Shown: positions 55,089 through 64,000 of the stretch, in pieces
Layout of the letters: each line of letters starts with the position of its first letter
Numbering within the stretch: the stretch's first letter is position 1
Assembly: GCA_029961685.1 (NCBI GenBank)
Contig: JARWKL010000009.1
Coordinates: 27,522,208 to 27,586,207 of the forward strand
DNA length: 64,000 bases
Direction of reading: 5' to 3'
From: Aristolochia californica
Taxonomy: Eukaryota; Streptophyta; Magnoliopsida; Piperales; Aristolochiaceae
Notes under the pieces: model-generated
What the model was told of the DNA's origin: nothing
The model's database searches: none
The model's input: only the letters and a program-made list of their open reading frames with translations
Position numbers and translations under genes: made by a program

Positions 55089-55094
55089 TGGAAC

Positions 55095-56920
55095 ACGATG
55101 GGATGTTGCTTCCACACTTACTGCATCAGTAATTAATTCAGACACCAAGTTGAGAGTTAGCCATATTAAACCAGCTATTAGCAGCCAATGACATAAGTGT
55201 CCTATTTCTAAATATAGTCCATGCTTAGAGATGTAATTATATAATGAAACAGATTATAAAAGGCAAGATACAAAAACCAAAGGCAAAGCTTGAGGCTAGA
55301 TTAGTTATATCTTCAATGGATTTTATTAAATGATAGGCTGAGTGAGACTGCTCACTTCGTAAAGGGATAAATACATCGAATGTTGCTCCAACATGTTGTT
55401 AATATGTTGCAAGGATTTCTCATAACCAGATAAGAAACACACATTTTGAATCTGATCCTAGATCAGAATCTCCTTACATAGATGCTTCTGTAATTTACAA
55501 CATTAAATCAAGTAACTAATTTTTTGAGAATGTCATCATTTTGAATAGGAACACTTTTTTTATTTGACATATAAGTCAAAGGAAAGTTTCTAAAAATGAG
55601 ATGATCTTCTAAAGATTTTTTCTAGATACTGTTAGTTAACAAACAAAAATTTTCTAAGGATAGATCATGAGATACTTTCCTGATAGGGTTGATCAATAAC
55701 AACAACTCAAAAAGTGAAGCAAAAAAATACGGATCTTTGCACGCAATAGGATACCAACATGACCTTTGATCTTCCAATGTGAATATCTCCTTAAATATAG
55801 ATCAGACTGACATGAAATTTACTCCTTATGAAATTAGACTTAAATACCTTTAATCCAAGAATAACTTATCTTAAAAATATATGCTTCTTTTGATATACAT
55901 AATCTGATAGATTTTGGACTATGTAATTTAGCCGAACTGAGTATTTTTTTCTTATTTGGCAAGCATGACCATTGACTCTTCCAAGATCGATATCTCCATC
56001 TAAAAAACTCAGATAGAGAATTAGTTGAATAGGTAAGAAAATAGACTTAAAAATATTTCTTTTGATATGTAATTATCCATATAAAGTCTCGTTCTTCATG
56101 GCATAAAAGTTAAAGTTTTCTGCAGTTGCACGAAACTTTTCTACTACTTGAACTTTGGCGCTTCAAATGTCGATTTCTCTTTCTAGAAAAAAAAGGATTT
56201 CAACGATTCTTTTTAAGTTGAAAAATATACTCAAAGATCTTTCCAATGGTATATAATTTTCTCTATGAAAAATACTATAAGAAAGTAAAACATCCAATGA
56301 AAAAATAGGAATTGGAAAAGAAGACTTGAAGAAAAATGAGAAACTTATCTTTTTTCCTTTTCTTTTATTCGTCCTTTTATTCTCAATCTTCTTCTCTTTT
56401 TCCATCTCAGATCTTTGCCCGCTTTGATACCATATTAAAACTTAAGATTCTTTGGTGTATAATCAAAGTAGAAGAGGATTAAGGGATGAGAAGAAGATGG
56501 AGAGTTGTGGAGAAAAGGTTTAAGACGAGAAGAAGAAGAGTGACGAATTTGGAAAAGGAGAAAGATTTTGGAGAATGAGGAATGTGGACTTAGTCCAAAT
56601 CCTCCCCCTTAAGCTCTAGTGATTGTGGAATGGACTTTGATGACAATGAAGATAGGGGTTCCTCCCTCAATTATCTTGTGTAATAAAAATTTTCTCTCAT
56701 CCAAGTCAGTTCTCTTAGCTGGCCAATTAAACCAAGAAATCTAAGCAAGTCTCCTAGGTTTTCTCCTTTCCCCAGTTTTTATTGACCTATTACTCGGACA
56801 AGGGACAACAACTGAACATGGTTTGATTGGTTCATCCAATCCTGATTTTATAATACTTGTTTGAATAAACAAATGTCATCGAAAAAAAATAGTAAGATCG
56901 TCAGAGAGGGTCTTCTCGCT
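55095..56920 (+). repeat. segmental duplication, copy of RDR6 upstream flank (copy C)
   Basis: Co-linear with 30395-32205, including the LARD leader modules (55900-56250) and truncated type P LTR (56435-56590). It ends at AGTAAGATCGTCAGAGAGGG, exactly where the RDR6 side continues towards the gene. About 20 bp of unmatched sequence follows. Confidence 0.88.
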
Positions 56921-56940
56921 TGAAAGCAACAGTACAACTC

Positions 56941-57261
56941 TAAGGCAATTACAATAGATCAACTCTTAGGCTAATTACAATGCTACCCACACTGGGATTT
57001 ACGCTACTATATTGACTAAAGCAATCAAATTATAATAATACACCTTCACTTAGATTTAAAATGGTGAACTAAGTTTTAGCCTAGACAAAAAAAGGAATTT
57101 TTAATAGCTAACAAGATAATCTTTCATAGTTCCAAAATTAGGATTTGTAGCACTAGTTCACTAGGCACACAAAGCCTTGACCCATAATGAGATTATCAAC
57201 ACCTCCTGCCTACACAATAACTTATGGCTCACAATAGTAGCGGAAAGGCTTCTCAACCGTC
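56941..57261 (+). repeat. RDR6 downstream flank joined to upstream flank (copy C)
   Basis: ATTACAATAGATCAACTCTT onward matches 37920-38219 and 48005-48366. With 55095-56920 it forms a version of the RDR6 locus in which 32206-37920 is missing. Confidence 0.85.
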
Positions 57262-58694
57262 TGTTGGTCTAGGTTGTCCTCCATCTATATTTTGATGATA
57301 ACAAAGCTTAACCATGTTTATTCTATTTTGTATTCAAACATTTTGTATGCAACTCCTTCAAGAAACAAAGATCAAGGTCTGCACAAAGAACGGACAGAGG
57401 TCAATGCAAGACCTCAAGCTCAACCGTACGTCAAGGCATCTTGAAGAAGCACCCACAAGTGAAGAAATGAAAATTTGAACAATAGAGTCTAGGCTACATA
57501 GAAATATCTCAAGAACTCTAGCCATGTAAAGAAGACAATACCAAACTCTTTTGATTTTGATGTACACAAGAGACTTTGGAGCTTTAGGCATATTTTTCAC
57601 TATCATGTTTAATCGATGCATTATAAAGCTTAAAAGTTGCAAAACCCCTTAGCTACATCATCATCATGCTTAAAATCAAACTTTCACAATGTGTCACAAA
57701 GCATGATCGATCAATCAACATGGGCTTGATTGATCATACAACATGCAGTTTGGTAGAAGTACATAAAGCATGAATGGAAAACTGCCATGTAGATCTTTAA
57801 AGCATTATTGATTATTATCTTGTTCTATGATCGATTATCTTGAACACTACCTAGCCAGCCCCATAAAGCATGATCAATCAAATTAATTGTATTGATCGGT
57901 CAATCAGCCTTTTTGACAATTTGAGAATTCAATTGATCGATGGTCTGATCGATCAAGAAGCATGAGTAACATAAAAATATAAACCATTATACATGGTCGA
58001 TCGATCATAACTTTCCAGTAATCGATCAATACTTTATACAAATTTTTGAAAAAAGACAAAAATGGCTAACTTGGTGGGGAAATTTATTGTACTCAACGAG
58101 TATTTTTACTTGAAATTCCTTCACAACCCCACTTTTGAAAGAAAAGAGTTACAAACTTGCAAAACCAATCCCTCTCTCTCTAAAATTTTCAATGCAAACC
58201 AGCAATTCAAACTCCAAAAACTTTTTCTCTTGTGCATCAAAGATCGGAGACTTGGAAATCCTAAGGAGAATGCAATCTCTCCAAAGTTTCAAGGGTGTAA
58301 GTTTTCCTTTTATTTTTTATTTTGATTGTTTCTCTCAAGGTTGACCTAGAGCCAAGAAATCTAGATACGAGAGCTTATTAGAGGTAGAATCTAGATGATC
58401 AATCTCATGGAGAGATTTGTAATCGTGAATTTGAGCATGCTTGTGGCTTAAAAGAAAACAAAATCTCTTTTATAAAAAAATTCATCTAATAGAGATATTA
58501 GTGAAATTTTCCCAAGAAGGGTTTTTGGGTGGTGACTACCAATAGGGAAACATCAATAACAAAAAAAAATTGTCTCCTATTAGGGTGTGTTTTTTGTTAA
58601 TTAATTTACTTGCTTTCAGTTTTATTCACAAGCACTCATTTTTTAATTATAAATTCTCAGTTTGCCCCCTCTTAATAAGCCACATGGGTCAGCA
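57262..58694 (+). repeat. 5' LTR of SIRE-like Copia (type M)
   Basis: TGTTGGTCTAGGTTGTCCTC..CACATGGGTCAGCA, about 1433 bp, the longest copy of type M. It contains clustered GATCGATC boxes (57700-58030). Confidence 0.8.
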
Positions 58695-58699
58695 ATTGG

Positions 58700-59195
58700 T
58701 ATCAAAGCAGACCATTCTTTGAAATCAAAACCTTTTAATTTTCACACCCGATTTCAATGGCATCTTAAGATAGAATGCTTCTTCTCGAAGATTAAACCAA
58801 ACAACCATCCCCCATGTTTAACGGGACAAATATTAGAAGGTAAAAATGAAATTCTTCCGTCAATCAATATATTGGAATATTTGGCATGTCACCAAAATGG
58901 AATATTCGAATCACAAAAAATGGTTGAAGATCATCTCATCGTCAATGCTTATGGGGACTTGACTATGGAAGATAAAGACCAATTCCGAACAAACTCAAAA
59001 GTCATAAACCTTCTCCTATGTGGCTTGGGTCCCAATGAGTTCAGTAGAGTCTCCATTTTCAAAAATACTAAATAGATTTGGGACAAGTTGGAGGTCATCT
59101 ATGAAGGCACTACATGGGTTAAAGCCCCAAGGATTAGCTTGCTCGTCGCCTAGTACAACGAATTTAAAATGAAAATGGGCAAATCAATCGGTAAT
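58700..59195 (+). pseudogene. Copia gag fragment (UBN2-like)
   Basis: Recognised by the pattern F-N-F-H-T-R-F-Q-W, MVEDHLIVNAYGDLTMEDKD, NLLLCGLGPNEFSRVSIFKN, a TAG, IWDKLEVIYEGTTWVK, then LLVA, a TAG, YNEFKMKMGKSIG. These are capsid blocks of SIRE-type gag. Two in-frame TAG stops (59072-59074, 59152-59154). The remainder is displaced by the Athila insertion. Confidence 0.8.
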
Positions 59196-60268
59196 TGATG
59201 AGAATGCAAAATGTCATATTTTTCTCCCTTAATTCTTAGGCTTTTACAATTATTTTGTGCCTAAATATGCTCATTATTCTTATATTTTGATTTAGGATGC
59301 AAATGGAGGCGTTAAGTGTAAAACAAAGTTAATTGGGCGAGTCTGGACGGTTTCAACATTGTTTAGTAATCTAGAAATAACTCTCTCATCCGAGCTCTGA
59401 TTGTGATGATTCAAGATGATATGGAACACCATGAAAAATTTATACAACTTTTATTTTTTGAATTTTGATAGATACTTGCTGAATTCAGGTTGAAATCGGG
59501 CTTGAAATCACGGCATGTACACTGTGACATCCTAGAAAGGGAAAAAAGGGGATTGGAGGGGGGAGGTGTTGGGGGGAGATAAAAAGAGGAAAACCCTAAA
59601 CCTTAAGGGACTAAGAAGAGAAGGAGACACAAGGAGAGTTCGGCCAATGTCCCCTCTTTTTCCTTCTCCAACTCTTCCTCCTCTTTTCTGTACTTTTTCC
59701 TTCAATTTTCTTCATGGCCCTGCTTGGCTAAACTTTCCGACTTATTCAAAGGAAACTGAAGCCATCAGAATCAATAAAATTGTGAGATATAAATTGTTTT
59801 CATCATTAAATTTATGTTTTTAGTATATTTTCTTCTGTAAATTTTTTTCATGATTGTCCCGTTTAATCACTAGGAGGCCTACTAGTTTATTACTCGTTGC
59901 AATCTACTGCTGGGTTAGATATCAAATCCATAATTGTTTAATCCCTCTAACTTGTGAAGAAATTTAGATTTGATGATTTACTGCAAATTGATATATGCTT
60001 GCATCGATGATCAGTTGTGAAATTCCAATGGTCGATGTTGACTTAGACCAAAGTTTGTTCTTTTAATTGATTTTAATCCTTTAATTTAAATTGTTTCTTA
60101 GTTGTTTTTTCTTGTTACACTCAAGAGCCCCCCCCCCCCCCCCCCAATCCTTCTACACAGAGCATAAAATGAGACTAATCACTCTTCGTGGGAAAGATCC
60201 TTACTCGCACTACTACATATAATTTTAGGAGTATAGATTTTATTTTTGGTTGTTTGTGACAGCACACC
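59196..60268 (+). repeat. Athila-like 5' LTR (3' border approximate)
   Basis: Starts TGATGAGAATGCAAAATGTC. It contains GTTAATTGGGCGAGTCTGGA and a run of 18 C at 60128-60145. The end is placed at CACACCA before the degenerate primer site. Confidence 0.7.
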
Positions 60269-60439
60269 AAAATTTGCCGTCATTATTGGTGAGTGATTCT
60301 AGTTGATTTTTGTGCTTCTTGTGATCCTTATTTCGATCTAAAATTTTTGAAAAAAAAATCTTGATTTGTTTTTCATGTTTAATTAGAGTTCCCTTGATTG
60401 TTTATGACTATATCTCGATCTTCTAATCATGGTGATTTG

Positions 60440-61620
60440 TAGTACGATCCAAAAATAGAGAGAATTTTGCACAGGTTAAGGAGAGAAACTCAGAGGAATT
60501 ATGAAGAGAATGATCTAGCTCTTAATTCCCCATTTTATAGTGAATCTGATTTAGAGGAGGAAGTCATAGCTGGAAATCGAACTTTGAAATAGCTTGCAAC
60601 CCCTAATTTGATTCAACAAACCTTATCCATAACATTTCCTACTTTAGATGCTACTACTACATTTGAATTAAAATATGGACTAATACATCTCTTGCCCACT
60701 TTTTATGGTCTTTCAGGTGAAGATCCTCACAATCATCTCAAGGAGTTTCATGTGGTATGCACGAGTATGAAACCCACGGGGGTGACTGAAGAGCAAATTA
60801 AATTACGAGCCTTTCCATTTTCTTTGAAGGATTCGGCTATGGATTGGCTCTATTATCTACCCTCTTGGAGTATTACCACATGGGATGAGATGAAGAGATT
60901 TTTTTTGGAGAAATATTTCCCAGCTTCAAGGGCGGCCAACATTCGAAAAGAAATTTGTGGTGTAAGGCAGCATTATAGAGAGTTCCTACACGAATACTGG
61001 GAACATTTCAATAAATCATGTGCAAGCTTCCCCCATCATCAGATTAGTGAGCAGCTTCTTATCCAGTATTTCTATGAGGGCCTTCTACCTACTGATAGGA
61101 GCATGAATAATGTTTCTAGTGAAGGAGCTTTGTTGGATAAAACTTCCTAGGCCGCAAGAAACTTGATTGCAAATATGGCGGCCAATTCTCAACAATTTTT
61201 CACTAGGCTTGACCTTCCATCTAAGAATATTAATGAGGTAAATATTTCCACCTTGAAGAACAAATTGCGAATCTAACTTCTCTTGTTTGTCAAATGGTTG
61301 TAGGTAATACACAAATGGCGAAGGCTTGTAGGATTTGTTTAGTAGTAGGGCATCCAACCAATATGTGTTCAACTCTTCAAGAGGAGCCCACTGAGCAAGT
61401 GAATGCGGTGGGTGGTTTCCTAGACAACCGAAAAGGAAGTATGATCTCTATTCGAACATGTATAACATGGGATGGAGGGATCATCCCAACCATAGCTATG
61501 GGAATCCACGAGTTATTTAGCCCACAACTTAAAATCACTCAGGTTACCAGCAATATAAGCAGCCATATCCCCCTAGACAACAACCGGGCCAAACTTCCAA
61601 TACTGGTATGTTAAGTATCT
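60440..61620 (+). pseudogene. Athila/Tat-type gag
   Basis: The readable frame starts Y-D-P-K-I-E-R-I-L-H, with a TAG at 60590. The main capsid block runs 60608-61150: LIHLLPTFYGLSGEDPHNHL, FPFSLKDSAMDWLYYLP, FFLEKYFPASRAANIRKEIC, EYWEHFNKSCASFPHHQISE, LLIQYFYEGLLPTDRSMNN, a TAG at 61148. A knuckle-like C-R-I-C-L-V-V-G-H-P-T-N-M-C is at about 61327-61368, in another frame. Not functional as it stands. Confidence 0.85.
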
Positions 61621-62321
61621 TGCCACTAATACTTTGCAATTTTAATAGGAGACGAAACAATTTCAACAATAGGCAAGGGTCAGTATTCAAAGTTTAGACA
61701 ATCAGATGGGTCAGATGGTAACCACAATTAGTCGGCTAGAGGCACAAAATTCGGGGAAATTACCCTCTCAAACGGTAGTAAATCCAAGAGAGAATGCAAG
61801 TGCAATTGTTTTGAGAAGTGGTAAAGAAGTTGAGATTCCGGTAAAGGCAGCCCCTGCATCATCAAAGCAAGAAAAGGAGAAAAACATCGTTGGAGACAGG
61901 AACTTTCCCAATGATGATGACGTACCTAAGTGTAAGTTTCCACCTATTTTTTATTATAAACCAGTTCCTCCTTTTCCTCTGGCTTTGGTAGATTCTAGAA
62001 AAGTTGACCGAAATAAAGATTTATATGAGACTTTCCATAGATGTGAGGTAAATATTCTAGTTTTAGATGTTATTAAACAAGTGCCTCGTTATGCTAAATT
62101 CCGGAAAGAACTGAGCACAATGAAGAGGAAATAAAAACTTAAAGGATGTGAGAAGGTGAGAATAGGGAAGAATGTTTCTACAGTTATTCAAAGAAAATTC
62201 CCTGTGAAGTGAAAAGATCCAGGTATGTGTACTATCCCTTGTATATTAGCTAAGACCAGATTTGAGAAGGCCAAGATAGATTTAGGAGCTTCGATTAATG
62301 TCGTGCCATATTCTATATATG
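61621..62321 (+). pseudogene. Athila/Tat gag end and protease start
   Basis: IVLRSGKEVEIP (about 61810) and the linker PPIFYYKPVPPFPLAL..VDRNKDLYETFHRCEVNI..VIKQVPRYAKFRKEL (61940-62120) are the region before the protease. The protease itself is recognisable as DLGASINVVPYSIYVL (62280-62327). The D-L-G-A triad variant is normal for this lineage. It is cut by the LTR at 62322. Confidence 0.85.
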
Positions 62322-62759
62322 TGTTGAAAGATAAGCTCAAGCCCACACGACCAAGGAAGGCCCAAATATCCAAGATTATTATAAGATGGGCCACACGACC
62401 AAGGAAGGCCCACAAGATGGGCCCAAGCCCATAAGAAGTAGGACCCACAATGATTACCATGAGCTGGTATCCTGATCACATCAGTTGGAAGATCAAGGAC
62501 TCACAAAAGTATCTTATCTTATGGTCACATCAAAGAAGAGTTTTAGTTTGAGTTATGTTTGTCTTTTATCTATATTGAATTATTTAATTATGTTAGGACT
62601 TATCTTGAAGTGTTAGTGTTTGGGTGTAATTGGGACAAGGGTAGTTTTATTGTAATTGGACTCTGCTACCTTCCTCTATTATAAATAAAGGTTCATGTAC
62701 TCTGATTACAACAAGTTATTGATGTCAATGAAGCATTTCACTATTCCATAAATTCATCA
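62322..62759 (+). repeat. 5' LTR type E
   Basis: TGTTGAAAGATAAGCTC..CATAAATTCATCA, 438 bp. Homologous in inverse orientation to 14762-14385. It has CTATTATAAATAAAGG near 62680 as TATA-like box. A perfect primer-binding site TGGTATCAGAGC follows at 62760-62771. Confidence 0.9.
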
Positions 62760-64000
62760 TGGTATCAGAGCAGGTTCTGTGAGTTAACTTGGTCAACTCA
62801 CAGAGGTAATGTGATCCTTTTCTCTAAACCCTAAACCCTAAGTCTAGGTTTGTAGTTATTTTTTTCAGTCCCTATACCCATATATTTCTTTGTATTTTTT
62901 ACCTCTATACGCAGTTTTTCATATTGCAAATTATATATTGACGGAAAGATATTTTAGTCTAATTTCAAAAGAAAAATGATTTGTTCCAATCGGAGTTATC
63001 TACAAAGAAATTTCAATATTTGAATGAGCAAATGTTAGATTGCAAAAAGGTTCGAGCAGTAGCAGCAATCTTCAGATTTAGAGGTATTTTTTGCTATCAA
63101 GAACTAGACTTTATATGGAGATATATATTAAAAGAAAGATCTGTAAGTCTATTATTTTACCTATTCAAGAAAAATGTATCTGAGTTATCTGCAAAGATAA
63201 ATAGATATTTGAAACAGCAAAGGTTAGATTGAAACTGAGGTTCAAGTGGCAGCAGAAAGCCTCAACTTTCGAGGTATTTTATGCTATCAAGAAAGAGACT
63301 TTATATGGAGAATTATATATAAAAATAAAGATAGTTAAGTCTATTTTCTTAAATATTTAACCAATACTTGGTATGATTTTTTTAAGGAGATATTGTTCTT
63401 GGAAGAGTCGATGGTCATTCTGGAAAAAAGGAGAAACAGTACTAAGTTCGGCTAGATGACAGAGACCAAAATCTATCAGATTATTTATCTTCTAATAATT
63501 ATATTTTATGAAAAGAAGTTATACTTGGATGAAAGGTATTTAAGTCTACTTTCATAATGAGAAAATTTCATGTGAATATGATCTATATTTAAAGAAATAT
63601 TTGCATCGGAAGAATCAAAGGTCATGCAGGTATTCTGTTGTATTGAAAAATCCAAATTTATGCCCATTGTTTTGAGTCACTTTTTGAGTTGATATATCAA
63701 GAAAATATCTCACTTCTCCCTGGTTTGAGGGCTTATTTATACATCTCTGTTATTTGGGCTTATTGCTACATCTATGATATTTGGTTCAAGCGGGGATCAC
63801 TGCCATTACCTCCCAGCTTGAGGGGGAGAAGTAAAAGAAGTACAAGAAAGAGGTATTTTATTTCATATGTTGTGAATAAGTTTGTGTGACCAAAATATTC
63901 AAGAAAGGGGGAGCACAAAAGATGCAGTTTGTGCATCTAAGAAGAAATTTTTATATCGGATTATTTCATGGGTTCTTTTACAAAGTTTATTATTTGGTTC
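62760..64000 (+). mobile_element. non-coding leader/interior of type E element, runs off the window
   Basis: After the primer site, a leader with no recognised protein. Diverged modules of about 190 bp recur (CGAGGTATTTT.TGCTATCAAG near 63080 and 63270; ACTTTATATGGAGA at 63108 and 63298; GGAAGAGTCGATGGTCATTC at 63399 and GGAAGAATCAAAGGTCATGC at 63609). CCCAGCTTGAGGGGGAG at about 63813 resembles a Copia polypurine tract. The whole stretch is mirrored at 7905-8445 plus 13594-14384, so the non-coding interior is a conserved family trait. Confidence 0.75.

Larger units (their letters stand above)
57262..59195 (+). mobile_element. SIRE-like Copia: 5' LTR, primer site and gag, cut by Athila LTR
   Basis: The 5' LTR spans 57262-58694, then a primer-binding site TGGTATCAAAGC at 58697-58708, then gag to 59195, where a Ty3 Athila-type LTR interrupts it. 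A 1.4-kb LTR starting with TTGATGATAACAAAG-type text and this primer site are typical of the SIRE/Maximus lineage; the assignment is inferred. Confidence 0.8.
59196..62321 (+). mobile_element. Ty3/gypsy Athila-like element: LTR, gag, protease
   Basis: LTR 59196 to about 60268, a degenerate primer site (TTTGCCGTCATTATTGGTGA, resembling the Asp-tRNA type site of Athila/Tat elements), gag and protease start, then interruption at 62322 by a type E LTR. No RT or integrase in the window. Confidence 0.8.

Noticed and set aside
59566..59823. 85-codon frame near the Athila LTR
   Set aside because: Lies wholly within the LTR and has no recognisable motif; chance frame.
60128..60145. Run of 18 C as a possible functional element
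   Set aside because: A homopolymer in an LTR; may be slippage or an assembly artefact, and no structure supports a role.
1..64000. CRISPR arrays, bacterial operons, tRNA or rRNA genes
   Set aside because: None seen; repeats are LTRs, tandem duplications and microsatellites of a plant nuclear genome.

Overview
The window is nuclear DNA of a flowering plant. It is AT-rich, and almost all of it is nested LTR-retrotransposon debris around one intact host gene, an RDR6-type (SGS2/SDE1) RNA-dependent RNA polymerase at 33371-37186 on the + strand. RDR6 is plant-specific in this form. The gene body, protein length (1198 residues) and single phase-0 coding intron match the angiosperm gene. I cannot name the species; the transposon styles and the RDR6 text suggest a non-grass angiosperm.

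Left part (1-32200), as nested insertions. A minus-strand Ty3 chromovirus (1-2516) sits in a Copia LTR (2517-2885). An LTR element starting at 3461 sits in the Copia RNase H region and carries intron-less pieces of two host genes, GRP94/HSP90-7 (5005-6137) and PRMT3 (6507-7598). A long non-coding minus-strand element (LTR 14385-14762, leader 7905-14384) is split by an almost full-length chromovirus (8446-13588, target duplication AAGTA). Two degenerate Copia elements follow (14763-18973 and 18974-20430), the second carrying a 383-bp TRIM. Next come a solo LTR with target duplication CTTTC (20477-20842), a 1.9-kb non-autonomous LTR element (21028-22963), further LTRs, a minus-strand Copia (25250-28530) and a non-coding LARD-type element (29095-31910).

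Centre (32200-37450): a transposon-poor island of about 5 kb holds RDR6 with its upstream and downstream flanks.

Right part (37450-64000). Sequence immediately 3' of RDR6 recurs at 47138, including the last eight sense codons and the stop. Sequence upstream of RDR6 (30395-32205) recurs at 55095-56920, joined almost directly to sequence that lies downstream of RDR6 (37925 onward), so that copy lacks the gene. Between these footprints are a degenerate plant-mobile-domain/Ulp1-protease-like gene in two copies (39174-41542, 50696-51660), a minus-strand chromovirus (42379-47137), a minus-strand Copia (52180-55088), a SIRE-like Copia 5' LTR plus gag (57262-59195), an Athila-like LTR, gag and protease (59196-62321), and another copy of the long non-coding element (62322-64000).

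Functionally, only RDR6 looks able to make a working protein. The most unusual observations are: LTR elements whose gag reading frame begins inside the 5' LTR and reads through the tRNA primer-binding site; the retroelement carrying spliced GRP94 and PRMT3 fragments; and the duplicated, gutted copies of the RDR6 locus among the elements that RDR6-dependent silencing acts on.
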